DNA of 64,000 nt from Portunus trituberculatus (GCF_017591435.1 NC_059293.1:20236589-20300588), one strand, 5' to 3'; positions 1 to 14,076 are shown, numbered from the stretch's first letter. Numbers and translations are program-made. Notes: generated from the letters alone by a model not told the origin.

Positions 1-213
1 TTTACTCGTCGCCTCCCTCCCTTCTGTCCCGCTCGGTGTCTGTCTGATCCTAGGCTTGTCTCCTTTTTTTTTCTCTCCTCTTTTTTTCAGGTTTCCCTTT
101 TCCCTTTTCCCCCTTTTTTTTATCTCTTTCTCGCTTCCCACTGTCCCTTTGGTCTCTTTATTCGTATTTATTTATTTTTCTAGGTGTCTATTTCTCCTCT
201 TATTTCGTACTAT

Positions 214-1454
<1,241 letters not shown>

Positions 1455-1669
1455 CGTATTTAGAAACGCTTTGCTTTCTCACCACGACTATTTTCCAAGA
1501 CCACAGTGATGACTAGCGGGGTTTTCAAGAGTGTTTCCCTAGTTAGTAATGTAGAAATCTTGTCACTCTGCCATAAGAACCATAAAAACTCCTTAAAAAA
1601 AACTTGCGTCAATTTAAATAAAGGCTTTTGAAATAGTGAAGATGAAGCGCGGAAGTGTTTGAGAATACG
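1455..1669 (+). mobile_element. MITE family B copy (~215 bp)
   Basis: Short inverted-repeat element. The left end reads CGTATTTAGAAACGCTT and the right end, reverse-complemented, reads CGTATTCTCAAACACTTC, so the termini form imperfect inverted repeats of about 17 bp. Related copies with the same internal order (a 'CTCACCACGACTATTTTCCAA'-like block, a Lys-rich AT core, then 'CTTTTGAAA') occur near 8.7, 23.5, 26.6, 33.1, 43.4 and 53.8 kb. There is no coding capacity. It is presumably a non-autonomous DNA transposon, superfamily unknown. This copy has an intact TTAA at 1593-1596, the site that is occupied in the copy near 8.8 kb. Confidence 0.75.
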
Positions 1670-2324
1670 AGACCCACTTCGATCCTCGGTGCCAAAGGTA
1701 ACGCTCTCTCGTAACCCTAGCGCCAGGTGACCTCTTGTTATTATTTGTCTTTTCCTCCAATTGTATCTCAGTTATAATTTCCAGTGGTTATAATTTTCAG
1801 TGATTATAATTTCCAGGGTTATAATTTCCATTGGTCACACCCTCAACGCTCACTCTGTATCCCGCACCGCGATTGTTTCTAAAGAGGGACATTCCTTCAT
1901 TCTGGCACGTGCTATTGGGTAATTATGGGTATTCAATACTGATAATATGGGAAGTTCGTACCTGTAAAGAGTGTTGCGGGGCTCTTCAGTAGCCAATCCT
2001 CCCGTCATGTAGTGAAGTGGGCCTCGTTGTTTCTTGCATCATGTTTATAAATTGGAAAAGAGAACAAAACAACTTTATGACATTTGGTATATTAAATAGT
2101 ATCAATTCTTGTATAATATATATTGAGACTTTAACATTTTCATTTATTTAGTATTATTTATCCTCTCCTGCATTTTTTCCATCATTTTACATGTATTACT
2201 CAGTTATGTGTATAATTTAACTTCTCGTAGAAATATTTAAAGCAATTTTCTATACTAAATAACGTCTCATTCAACAGCACCAGTTTGCACAGAACCCGTC
2301 CTTTCTACCGTGTGTTTACGTGAT
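1670..2324. other. Unique stretch with a short 17-bp tandem repeat
   Basis: Positions 1772-1834 hold about four degenerate copies of a 17-bp unit based on TTATAATTTCCAGTGG. The rest is AT-rich, with no gene seen. Confidence 0.55.
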
Positions 2325-2529
2325 TTAACCTCTTCAGTACTGAGACGCAGTTTTACCTTGATCTTTGGGTATGATTACACTATTTTATTTGTATTAGGAA
2401 GGGTCTACTGATTAATGGTCACAGTCTTCACTATTCTAATCACCTATCTGAGTTTCTGAAGCTGTATAAAATCACCAAATAGTAAGCAGAATGAATATGG
2501 GTACGCGTCATGATACTGAAGATATTTAA
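2325..2529 (+). mobile_element. MITE family A copy (piggyBac-type, TTAA ends)
   Basis: A 205-bp element bounded by TTAA on both sides. The left end is TTAACCTCTTCAGTACTG and the right end is a diverged inverted copy. The internal blocks shared with the other copies are 'TTAGGAAGGGTCTA', 'ATTAATGG.CACAGTCTTCACTATT' and 'GCTGTATAAAATCACCAAATAGTAAGCAGAATGAATATG'-type sequence, in the same order. It has no ORF. TTAA target sites plus CCC-initial termini are the hallmark of the piggyBac superfamily; membership here is inferred from the ends only. Confidence 0.8.
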
Positions 2530-2885
2530 GACGATAAGCTGCGATGCGCGTGTAACCTGGACGACGCATTATCAAGCGGCGAAGGTTTCTTATACTCCAA
2601 CCCCAAACAGAAGAAGGGAAGGGCAAAATACTATAGCGAAGTGCGTGGCAAAGTGCAGTTTAGTGAGCTCCCTTTAGTTAATGCCTTGGTAGTTAGTGAG
2701 AGACGCGGTAATGATGATGACAATGACCAAGGTGATGTGGTGATGATTGTGATGAATTGTGACGAGGGAGAGGAACACGAGTCTAGATGAATAGGGGGGA
2801 TCTGTCTGTGTTGTAGCTCCCCCTCAGTTTCTCCCCCTCCTTCCCTTCTCCTCTCTTCCTTCTCCTCTTTCCTTCTCTCTTTCCT
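2530..2885. other. Unique stretch ending in a pyrimidine-rich lead-in
   Basis: No gene seen. From about 2818 the + strand becomes pyrimidine-rich and runs into the CT tract. Confidence 0.5.
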
Positions 2886-2900
2886 TCTCTCTCTCTCTCT

Positions 2901-2977
<77 letters not shown>
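2886..2977. repeat. (CT)n microsatellite
   Basis: CT run with a single CATT interruption near 2903. Confidence 0.97.
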
Positions 2978-2979
<2 letters not shown>

Positions 2980-4092
2980 CCATTGTACTTATCCCTCCTT
3001 TTTCTCCTTCCTTACCAAACCTACAACCCTTTCGCTGTATTTATTATTTCTAGTGTTCCGTGACCGCTCATGCCTGTCTCTCACCCCTGCACATCCCCTT
3101 AGTCTCCCCTCGGTACCCCTAAGCTGCTCCTTCGCTTCCCCTCACGCCTTATCCCCCTCCCCTTGGTGCTGTGTACGTGGTCGTCAGGAGAGTCCTTCAG
3201 TAGGGGCCAAGAGTGTGTCTCCAGCACCTCCTTGCACTGGTAATTGAGTAAGGCCCCGGACGAGTGTTGACCCGGCTACAAAACCCTCCTCCGTGTGCCT
3301 CTTAGCTTTATTTTTGCTAGCCGTAGTTTCGTTTTCTTTTCCCCTGAACAGGCTCCAGCACAGACGCCTCGGAAATAGAGCTAGAAATGTACGGACGTGT
3401 TCTTGACTGTTTTTACTGGTTGGGAGACGTGGCCGCTCTAGCAGGGTGGGTGTGAGGAGGGTTTGTAAGGGTGTAAGGAAAGGCACGTCATTAAGGAACG
3501 TGTGAGGCTGCAAGTGTTAGATGTGAGTTGTAGAGCGTTGTAGTGGAAAGTAGATGACCCTTAGTTCTGTTTCCGGTAGCCTGAAGCCCCCATAGAAGGC
3601 CCGCTGTCGTGTGATGGGAGGTGTGCTCTTGGCTACACCTTGAATAGGGAATACGGAAGCAGGATGGAGTATGTTGTAGCAGAAAGAGATAAAAACAATC
3701 GTGATCCCGAGACTTTTTTTTTCTTATCCCATCTCTTACCTCCTTTTTTTTCCTGAGAGTGCTTAACGTGTTAGTGTGAGCGTGAGTGAGGAGGGAAGTG
3801 TCTCATCAGCGGCACGAACGGAACGAACACAGTTAAAATGTATTCTTTCTCTGAGTCGAGGCTGTGTTTTTTGTGAGATAGGTGTATTTATTTCCAACGT
3901 GAATTTTTACACTCAATTTTACTGCATTTTTTTCAGTACTTTGTTTGCGTATTTTAATAGATGTATTTATGCACGAAGTTATATATAGATCAGCTGATTT
4001 CTATTAGATTTATATACTACATTCACCTTATAATGATTTCTTTTCCTGTTTTCTTTCGGACGTAACTTGATTTTCAGTACATATTCATAAAC
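2978..4092. other. Unique stretch, no gene seen
   Basis: Two opposed short open frames (about 64 and 109 codons, 3053-3247 + and 3184-3513 -) show no recognisable domain and I do not call them. The remainder is AT-rich. Confidence 0.5.
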
Positions 4093-4288
4093 TTAACCAT
4101 GACGCGTTTCCATATTCATTCTGGTTACTTTTTGGCAATTTTACATAGCTTCAGAGACTTATGTAGGGATTGAAACAGGAAGACTGTGGCCAATAATATT
4201 CTTACCTCCATAGACCCATCCTCAAGGAAAATCATCTAGTCACACCCAAAAATCAAGTTAAAATGAGTCTCAGTATCGAAGTTTTAGA
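4093..4288 (-). mobile_element. MITE family A copy, degraded ends
   Basis: Reverse-orientation copy of the TTAA-ended family, starting TTAACCATGACGCG. It has lost the CCTTCAGTA part of its first terminus. The internal blocks (ATATTCATTCTGGTTACT, GAAGACTGTGGCCA, CCTCCATAGACCC) match the other copies, and the second end (CTCAGTATCGAAG) is diverged. Confidence 0.7.
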
Positions 4289-4529
4289 TAAATGTATGCG
4301 TTTAAACTCAATTTTTGGTTTTGTAAGGAATATTCATACACTCTTTTCAAATATCAAAGCTCTACTACTCCCTTTCCTGTATCCATTATTTTTTTTCACA
4401 AATATACTCTTTATATGTTATCTAATACAGCATTTTTTCTTCTTTCTTCACAGGTAAGTCACTGGTGCAGTCCGAGGCGAGACGTTCTGCGGTAAGTATG
4501 ACATATTTATCCTTTAGTCTTGGTTTAAA

Positions 4530-5060
4530 GCGAGGGCTGGAGAGAAGACGAGCCAGAAGGTGTGAGGGAAGGGAGGGAGGTGAGGGAAACGGCTGAGGAG
4601 AGGACAAGGAGTAAAGGAAGAGAGGAAAGGTAAAGGGTTGAGGGGTGTACTAGAATTAAGTAGTAGGAGAGACAGGAGAGAGGGAGAAAGAAAAGAGCAA
4701 AGGAGCAGAGGGAGATAGGGAAAAATTTTCTTGGAATGCAGATAGAAACGAAAAGAGAGAGTAGAATATGAGAGAAAGAAGAAAAAAAAAGTAGGAGAAA
4801 AGAGACAGAAAGAGAGAGAAAGAAGTAAACGAGAAAGACGTTAGGAGAAGAGAAAGAGAAATGCAAAAAAAAAGAGGAAAAGAAAAAAAAAGAAAAAATA
4901 AGTAGGAGAAAAGAAAGGGAGAAGTAAACGAGAAAGATGTTGGGAAAAGAGAAAAACATGCAAAAAAAAGGAAGAAAAGAGAAGCCAAAAAAAAAAATAA
5001 AGTGGTGAGAAGAGGTAGAGAAATACAAGAAAATAATGGAAAGAACACGAAAGGATAAGC
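4530..5060. repeat. Polypurine (GA/GAAA-rich) tract, + strand
   Basis: About 530 bp of almost uninterrupted purine on the + strand, built from degenerate GAGAAA-type units. A longer block recurs inside it: AAGTAGGAGAAAAGA... followed by GAAGTAAACGAGAAAGA and then GTTGGGAAAAGAG or GTTAGGAGAAGAG, at about 4790-4860 and 4900-4960. The long minus-strand open frames here (Phe/Ser/Leu-rich) are composition artefacts. Confidence 0.8.
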
Positions 5061-5343
5061 TGGTGGCAGTAATTTTGACGTATTGATATACGTAGTGTGT
5101 AATATGATAATGGTTTCCAAGGAGCGGTGCAGCGGTGTGAGGTTGTGAATGTGTGAGTGTGTGAGTGTGTGAGAGTGTGAATGTGTGAGGGTGTGAGGGT
5201 GTCGTGCAGCCCTCTACACCCCGCCACTGAGGTACGAGGTGTGTGGAGCGGCCACTATGCACTTAAGTTAGATTATCGCCGTTTGTCCGCACGTCTCCTT
5301 GTGGTATTTGGTTTTCGATTTGTAGCTTAACAATTTATAGCCT

Positions 5344-5457
<114 letters not shown>

Positions 5458-5518
5458 TTTGTGTGTCGTTGCTTTAAACTGTTGTTTGTACACTTGACAT
5501 TTTATGTGCTCGTGTATT

Positions 5519-5521
<3 letters not shown>

Positions 5522-5595
<74 letters not shown>
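5522..5595. repeat. (GT)n microsatellite
   Basis: Pure GT run. The TG-rich minisatellite-like stretch near 5145-5205 (GTGTGAGTGTGTGAG) is a weaker relative. Confidence 0.96.
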
Positions 5596-5596
<1 letters not shown>

Positions 5597-5995
5597 ATAT
5601 GTTTCTGTTTGTCAAGATTTACCGGTGAGTGAGGCTGAGTAATCGTACACGCCTCGCTTGGCTCCGGAGACTTAACCTAAATAATCCTGCAGACACACAC
5701 ACACACGGCCTAGCGCCCTTACCCTTCCGCGGCCCGGCGCTCACCACACACACCCCGACACGCTGCATAAAACCTTAGAGTGCGATGTCGTGCTAAAGAA
5801 TCATCAATGACTATCGGGGTGAGCTGCCGCAGTCCCCTCCGTGACACAGCGGTATCCTTCACACCAACCAGCCGTGTGAACTTGTCCGCTAGAATGTGAT
5901 TGATTTAGTCTGAGGAAAGCCTTAAGCGATCCCTTTTTATTCGTACTGCAGTGAACGGAGTGTGGGTTGGAATGGATAGTGTAGAGTTTAAAGCT
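5596..5995. other. Unique stretch, no gene seen
   Basis: Moderately GC-rich with a short CA run at about 5692-5706. No coding or RNA signal recognised. Confidence 0.5.
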
Positions 5996-6155
5996 ACTGA
6001 AGTACCGTGATGCGTTTTCATATTCATTCTGCTTACTATTAGGTGATTTTATACAGCTTCAGATACTTATGCTGCTATTGAAATAGTGCGGACTCTGGCC
6101 ACTAATTTTCTGACCTCCATATATCCTTCCTAATCTAAATAAAATCTTGAAATCC
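5996..6155 (-). mobile_element. MITE family A copy, 3'-truncated
   Basis: Starts CTGAAGTACCGTGATGCG and follows the reverse-orientation consensus (TTCATATTCATTCTGCTTACT, GGTGATTTTATACAGCTTCAG, CTGACCTCCATA). It stops before the second terminus, so only one inverted repeat remains. Confidence 0.7.
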
Positions 6156-7162
6156 ACGTTTTCAACCTTCCGACTCAATACTGGGATAAATATTCTACCT
6201 TTCTTCGTGTGGCTTTTGTTGAGGAGGTGCAACAGCTACTCCTCCAATCACGCTATCTCGTACGTACGCATAACACGCCAGCGCCTGAAGTCTGTAGAAT
6301 CCTGCGGTTACCTCAAGGGCGTACCCAATAGCACTCACTTTCCCCTTGGCTAGTAATTGTCAGCGCCGCGACCGTGTAATGGAAATGCCTCCGTATGTTC
6401 CGTGTTGTTCTTGCGGCAATTCCACGTCCCTGTGCCAACAACATTAGAGCTCACCCTTATGACCTCACTCGTAATTCGCCGGGTGCGTGCGGCTGTGTTA
6501 TATGCGTCTGTGTTTTCTCAGGAGCAAAGCAAATACTAGTTAAGCTTCCCGCGGTACTATATCACAGGCCAACCTCGTGTTTTGGTATTAAACGGCGTCT
6601 TGTGTGTCTGGGTGTTAAGTTTACGGAGGACTTAAGGACAAAAGGCTGAGTTTAGAAAAGGTTTGGGAAAAAGTCAAATTTGTTGTGTCCTGTAATGTTG
6701 TATAGAATGTGTTTTGCAGGCTTATTGTTTCGAGTTTTCTTTTGTAGTTTGTTTTTGCGTGAGAGTCGAGGAATGCTGACGCTTTCTGACAACCTCCAGC
6801 AGTAGCAGCTTCATTTCCTTTTCGTTACAGACATGTGAGAAATGTGGTTGGATTTGTCATTTCAAGTAATTTTTGTATAATTTAATTCATATCAAGTGAT
6901 CTCCTGCTCTTGATATTATTTAACAGTTGATTCTTCACTAAACCTTTTGTAAACAGTTTTGTTTTGCATTTTTTGAGTATTAATTTCTAGACATATTAAA
7001 TTGTTTTGCAATCTGTGATTTTTTTTTTAGTTGATCACTGAAGCTTTCTTCAAATAATTTCACAGTCTGTATTTCCCTTGGATGGTTCCTCATACCCACT
7101 GACTTTCCTTAATAGCTTGTGGATGTCCATGACCCGAAGCATCCGTGCAAATCTTTGCATAT
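6156..7162. other. Unique stretch; inverted-duplication arm begins within it
   Basis: No gene recognised. Short overlapping plus frames at 6147-6649 have no domain that I know. From 6663 onward the sequence is repeated in reverse complement at the right edge of the window. Confidence 0.5.
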
Positions 7163-7400
7163 AACACATCATTCTGACACACACAGTATATTCTCCTGAC
7201 ACACGCAACACATCTTTTTCACACATAGCACATCCTCCTGACACACAAAGCACATTCTTCTGATACACAGCACATCCTCCTTACACCCAGCACACCCTCC
7301 TGACATACAAAGCATACTCTTCTGACATACACAGCACATTCTTGTGGCACACAAAGCAGATCCTTTTGACACACGCAGCACATTCTCCTGACACACAACA
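7163..7400. repeat. ~24-bp minisatellite (CACATTCTCCTGACACACAAAG-type)
   Basis: About ten degenerate copies of a unit close to 24 bp on the + strand, of the form 'GCACATTCTCCTGACACACAAA'. Because 24 is a multiple of three, all minus-strand frames stay open and give Cys/Val-rich pseudo-repeats (CVCQEDVL, CVRRMC). I read it as a minisatellite, not a cysteine-rich protein. The other arm carries it at 63270-63515. Confidence 0.85.
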
Positions 7401-7739
7401 CAGCTGCGGTCACTTGGTCCCACTGCATGGTTACCACCGTGTCTCTGTGTTCACACCACCACAGAAACAAGTTACCATGTCGTGAATGTTGTTCCCAGTT
7501 CCTGTTTGAGGCGGACACGATCCCTTGTTATCACAACAGGCGGACGGCCTGGCGCTGACACGGACAATATTGGGCGTGTGATTGGGTGTTGATGGTGTTG
7601 CTTGACTCTTTGCCAGCTGCGTCGTGCTCTGCGTTGTAGGAAAAAGGTACCATGTAGGTGTGAAATCTTTATATTTTTCCCAAGTTGCTAGAATAAATCG
7701 ATATTATTTGGAAATATGTTAAAGGTAATACTGCTAGCA
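7401..7739. other. Unique stretch, no gene seen
   Basis: Nearly identical in both arms, with no recognisable coding or RNA signal. Confidence 0.5.
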
Positions 7740-7753
7740 GTGTGTATATGTGT

Positions 7754-7802
<49 letters not shown>

Positions 7803-7809
7803 TGTGTGT
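7740..7809. repeat. (GT)n microsatellite
   Basis: GT run with TATG interruptions. The counterpart in the right arm is at 62857-62926 and has different interruptions. Confidence 0.95.
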
Positions 7810-8694
7810 TTGTGATGAATGGGAGCTCGCCTTCCATCACAACAGAAGGCACCACAGTCAATGATGACATCCTAATCCCGCGACAGAATAATAAGGGTTT
7901 GTGTCTGTAATTCCCGGCGGCGGGTGAAGCAGACAAGACGTGGCGTAACGAGTGCCAGGCACGCACTGCTGCCTGCGTGAACCTGGGACTGGAAGGGCTG
8001 CGGCTGACAAAACCATGAATGTGGCCACAAAATTAGTCCAGAAATGATCGTTAGGGAGCAATAGCAGAGGAGCGGGAGTGGCTTGACGGGCCATCATGCG
8101 GAGTGGAAACAGGAAGAAAGAGAAAGCCAGTCATGCATCGAGGAACAAAGCCACGGTTCTCTCGCCGATGACTCCCTTTGAGTCACGCGAGCGTTCCCTT
8201 ACATAAGAAGTCCTCGCCTCAGTAATGTCCTTGTCCCTCATCACACAAAGCATTGTCTTTTACACTGATTGCCAGAAAGAATCATTACAAACCGTGTTGT
8301 TCATATGGAAAGAGGCAACCTACCTGTAAAAGTAAGCAGAGGAACATAAATCTAGGAATAAAGAGTATCGGGATACCAGCAAAGAGATCACCCTTGTCAT
8401 TGGTATTGCTGCCGAATCTCGTTCCTCAGTGAAGAGCTTCTCCTCCCAACGGTCTTTTTAAAGGAAGAACTAAAGGTGTTTTGCAATCCTAATCACCATC
8501 TTATGACCTTGTTGTGGCGCCATGCTCAGTCAGTTGCAAATTCCCCGCAGCCGCTGCCTGATTCTCTCTTTGCCACCGCTCCGTGTTTATGTATTGCCGT
8601 GACGCTTTCATGTTGATAACGACGTCCTATTATGTTTTCCTCTTCCCAGAAACTCCCAGAGCCGTCGTTGCTGAATCGTAACTTTTCTTAATCA
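7810..8694. other. Unique stretch, no gene called
   Basis: A minus-strand open frame of 79 codons (7858-8097) is shared with the other arm, but a 1-bp difference just upstream changes its frame. It has no recognisable domain and I do not call it. Confidence 0.5.
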
Positions 8695-9086
8695 TCTTTC
8701 TTTGCTCTCTCACCACGACTATTCTCCAACGCCACAGAAAGGATGAATCGGGTTTCTCCTGTTAACTTAGAAATTGCTAATCTGTCACTAAGACTGGAAA
8801 AGTACCCTTAACCACTTCAGTACCACGATGTGTTTTTATATTCATTCTGGTTATTATTTGGTGATTTTATACAGCTTCAGAATCTTATATGAGAATCAAA
8901 ATAGTGAAGACTGTGGCCATTAATTTTCTGACCTCCATAAATCCTCCATAATGTCAATAAAATCGTCTTATCACATCCAAAATTCATGGCAAAAATGCGT
9001 CTCAGTACTGAAAGGGTTAAAAACACATGTAGCTTTAACGAAATCCTTTGAAAATCGCGGAGGTGTTGCAGTAGTGTTTCAGATCG
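8695..9086 (+). mobile_element. MITE family B copy split by a family A insertion
   Basis: The left part (8695-8807) matches family B (TTTGCTCTCTCACCACGACT, ATTCTCCAACGCCACAG) and the right part (9021-9086) continues it (TCCTTTGAAAATCG, GTAGTGTTTCAGA). The intervening 8808-9020 is a complete family A element. The join falls exactly at a TTAA that is single in the uninterrupted family B copies at 1593-1596 and 33355-33358. Confidence 0.75.
8808..9020 (-). mobile_element. MITE family A copy, complete (213 bp), nested
   Basis: Full-length reverse-orientation copy running from TTAACCACTTCAGTACC to CTCAGTACTGAAAGGGTTAA. Both ends carry TTAA and the inverted terminal repeat. It sits inside a family B element, so it is the younger of the two here. 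The same insertion is present in the other arm at 61648-61860. Confidence 0.88.
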
Positions 9087-9526
9087 AACCCGCTCGCAGC
9101 TTTTTAGCTACGAGTCAAGCGCTGAGTCAGAGCCACGGGGCCCAAAAGTGACCACATACAATATGGCTATGTAAATAAGTTGCTTAAACGCAGCCAAAAA
9201 GTTCCTAATTGGTTGTGACAATTTAATTCGCAGAGTTTTGCCGGTCTGCCTAAAACGTGACAACAACTTCCCACACAAACTCGAGACGGCGGAGGGAAAA
9301 ATGAGGAAAATGTGTTCATGAGGGGAAATTTCTCAGGGGCGGGTCTGTTTAAAGGCAGCGGACAAAAAGGAGACAATTTGTTCGTCCCTTCCTTTGGTCA
9401 TTAGAGGCCTGGATTGTACGTCCGCCGTCTACGGAAAAGGAGGAACTGCGGTGTCTTCTTTTATGCAACTTATGGTAAAGAGAAAAAAAAAATTGTTGCT
9501 CCGCTCCACGATGTCTTAGTGGCGCT

Positions 9527-9532
<6 letters not shown>
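9087..9532. other. Unique stretch, no gene seen
   Basis: Nearly identical in both arms; no recognised function. Confidence 0.5.

Positions 9533-9618
<86 letters not shown>
9533..9618. repeat. (GT)n microsatellite
   Basis: Pure 86-bp GT run. The counterpart in the right arm (61050-61145) is broken up by ACCACAC blocks, so the two copies differ in both length and structure. Confidence 0.96.
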
Positions 9619-9620
<2 letters not shown>

Positions 9621-10041
9621 GATAGTAGCACAGTATACATTGGAAGGACAGTGTGGTTGCGGTGCTGTCTGTCTCTTGTAATGATGATGCTATAGTGTGT
9701 TTTGTTTCGGGTATAAATTTATGGTGGCGTTGATGGTGATTGTTGTGTTGTTAGTTGTGGATGTGCAGATGTAGCAGCGGTGGTGGTGGTAGTGGAGTTC
9801 GGTATAATAGCATGGCCAGCCCTTACTTCATATCTTGGCAAGCACGTCTTTTCTTAGATAGGGCATCATATCCTCCAGTTTGGCCGGTGATTCCTTTTAC
9901 CGTTCCTGACCGGCGCCTTCCGTGTGGCCCTACTAAGCTGCAGGTTGCGTTCTGCATAATTACCGTGAGTCTGGCTCTTCCTGGCCCGCTTTCAGAATTG
10001 CTTCGTTAGTGTTCATTACGATTTTTTTGCACTGTGGAAGG

Positions 10042-10042
<1 letters not shown>
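9619..10042. other. Unique stretch, no gene seen
   Basis: Contains a short open frame shared by both arms (9825-10009, mirrored at 60679-60850) with no recognisable domain. Confidence 0.5.
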
Positions 10043-10714
<672 letters not shown>

Positions 10715-11600
10715 GTAATGATGGAGGGAGTGAGCGGAGAGAGAAGGTGATTGGGGAGAATTGAAGAAGACAGGGAAAGGGAAGGCGAAAGAGGGGAGAG
10801 GAGTAGAGTGGAGTAACGCGAGCCATGAGAAGAGGAATAACACTGTCCATAGAAGGTAGTAGGTAGAGTGAAGTAGATGACAAGAGAATGAAATAAGAGA
10901 AAGAAAGAGAAAGAAACCTAATTAGAAGATAGAAGAGTGGAAGGACGGAAGAGGATGTAGAGTAAGAGGAACAAGAGAAGAAGGGAGTCTGATTAGAAAG
11001 AAGGCAATAGATTAGAAGGGCTGAAAAACAAGTAAATCGATGATGAGAAATGAAGGCAGGTAGGAGGAAGACAGGTGGAAGGGGAGCAACACACGCACTC
11101 CGGAAACAAGACGAAATAGAATACGTAAATAAGAAACGAGAAGAGAGGAAACAGTGAGGAGTGATGGAAGTTTTCTCTCTCCTGCCATCCATCATCCACC
11201 CTTCCTTCTCTTTCTCTTTCTCCTTTTTTTCTTTTACTGGTTTCTCGTTTCTCCTTTTCATCTCTTTCCTTTTCTCACTCTTCCTTCACACCTCCATTTT
11301 TTTCTTTCATCTCCTCCTTTTGCCTCATTCTTTCTCTAACATTCCATTTTCCATCCTCTTCTACCTTCATTCTCAATTTTCTCCTCTCCCTCTCTTCATT
11401 CGTGTCTTCTGTCTCCCTTCCCTTATGTCTTCATCTCTCTCCTTCACTCCCTCTTCCATTCCTCTCTTTCTCTTTCCTCCTTGCTCTCTTTCTCTGCTTT
11501 ATATAACCCCTTCACTTTTTTTTCTCTCTCTCTACTCTTCCTTATTTTTTTCTCTAGCTTTTACTTGTTTTTTTTCTTTTTGTTCTTTCTGGCGCAAGTA
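10715..11600. repeat. Polypurine block switching to polypyrimidine at ~11160
   Basis: On the + strand, 10715-11160 is strongly purine-rich (AGAAGAGAAAGA-type) and 11161-11600 strongly pyrimidine-rich (TCTTTCTCCTT-type), with an abrupt switch. The two halves are therefore loosely self-complementary in composition. The long open frames on either strand here are composition artefacts. Confidence 0.75.
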
Positions 11601-11741
11601 ACAAATACAAATATGAGAGTTATAAAAAGTCTTCTCTCTATTTTTCTTGGAATATTCTGTTGACTAGCCTTGGTCATGACACTAGTTTTTATTTGTCATT
11701 TTTTTTTCCTCTCTCTCATTCCGTTTTTATTTGCTCAACTA

Positions 11742-12404
<663 letters not shown>

Positions 12405-12484
<80 letters not shown>
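12405..12484. repeat. Compound (CA)n-(GA)n microsatellite
   Basis: CA run to about 12437 followed directly by a GA run to 12484. Mirrored at 58214-58294 with different run lengths. Confidence 0.96.
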
Positions 12485-12488
<4 letters not shown>

Positions 12489-12620
12489 AAACAGAGACTA
12501 TATTGCTCATCTCTTCCTCCTTCCCCCTATCACCCTCTTCTTTGGCATCATTATAACGTGAATGCAAACTAAATTACCGGCTTAATAACACTTGCTATAG
12601 GTAATGGTAATGACGCACCG

Positions 12621-12624
<4 letters not shown>

Positions 12625-12672
<48 letters not shown>
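12625..12672. repeat. (GA)n microsatellite
   Basis: Pure GA run, mirrored at 58022-58073. Confidence 0.95.
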
Positions 12673-12675
<3 letters not shown>

Positions 12676-12782
12676 CTGAGTGGCGCTACAGGTGGAGAAA
12701 CTGTACATCACGTATCCCAGGATGTGTTAAGTTTCCTCGTTTGAGCTCAAGTAAATAACACCTCAAATACTATTAAAACACC

Positions 12783-12784
<2 letters not shown>

Positions 12785-12827
<43 letters not shown>
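12785..12827. repeat. (GT)n microsatellite
   Basis: GT run followed by a GGGT block. The inverted-duplication arm ends about 100 bp downstream, at 12929. Confidence 0.95.
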
Positions 12828-12834
<7 letters not shown>

Positions 12835-13052
12835 GGTGGTAAAATGTCACTCACAGAAAAAAACAACTTTGAATCGCTCTTTCTTGTGTTCTGTTCTTTC
12901 GTTTCCTTTTATTTCCTTTTTCAATGTCAGACACGTTTCACAAGGGAAATTGATGCTACCTCCTTCAGAGCCCAAGATGTGTCTGTGAAGTGTGTGTGGC
13001 GTGCGTGCGAGGGTGTGCGTGGGTGTGCGTGGGAGATGACTAGCAAGCAGGG

Positions 13053-13055
<3 letters not shown>

Positions 13056-13113
<58 letters not shown>

Positions 13114-13114
13114 T

Positions 13115-13159
<45 letters not shown>
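13056..13159. repeat. Compound (GT)n-(GA)n microsatellite
   Basis: GT run 13056-13111, a short junction, then a GA run 13122-13159. Confidence 0.95.
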
Positions 13160-13162
<3 letters not shown>

Positions 13163-13238
13163 TATTCACCACCTTTTAGCATTTTTTCCTATTATTTTCT
13201 CTTCGTGGAAAAGCGTTTCTAAGCTTCCACCACTTCCT

Positions 13239-13406
<168 letters not shown>

Positions 13407-13616
13407 ACTCTCTCCCAACTCCTCACCACACCACCCTGCCCCTCCTTCCCACGCCACACTTCCTTTTAGCCTCTTACTCCTCCTTTCCTACTTCCTCCAC
13501 CTCCCAATCTGACAACACCTCGTAGTGCCACAAGTTTCCAGTCCTACCCAAACTCTACAACTTTCTGGCTCTTGTAATGACGACTAGTAGTCTTTCCAGA
13601 GTGACGCCTGCAATAT

Positions 13617-13618
<2 letters not shown>

Positions 13619-13673
<55 letters not shown>
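13619..13673. repeat. (GA)n microsatellite
   Basis: Pure GA run. Confidence 0.96.
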
Positions 13674-13676
<3 letters not shown>

Positions 13677-14076
13677 TGGAAATGTTGAAGGTTTCTATAT
13701 TGTGTGACTCTTTCTTCTCGTTTTATTTCTCTATTTTCTTTATTTTTGTCTTTTATGTATAAGTAGCATAAATGAGTGAGCATGTATCGGTTTCAGTCTA
13801 ATTCGCACAAGTGGAGGGAAAACTCGGTAATTTTTCTGAAGTGAAATGTGAAAAGCTATGCAAAGTTATCAGAAGTTTGAAAATAGCACCAATAGAAATT
13901 AATCCATAAATCTCTCGACTGGAATGTTGTTTTCTTATTTATTCTTTTGGATCGTGAAGTGGGGATATAAATGGGAACACAAATGACTGATCACAATGAA
14001 AAGTGACTCTAATGCCAGTCAGCGCCAGCAGCAGAGAGCACCTGAATATTTGATCGGTAGGTTAGGTTAAGTTAGG
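13674..14076. other. Unique AT-rich stretch, no gene seen
   Basis: No coding or RNA signal recognised. Confidence 0.5.

Noticed and set aside
4525..5262. 245-codon minus-strand open frame
   Set aside because: Phe/Ser/Leu-rich translation of a purine tract, with no domain. Overlapping frames in the same tract are open too.
7163..7400. CRISPR-like array of short repeats
   Set aside because: The units are contiguous degenerate tandem copies without unique spacers, in a eukaryotic context.
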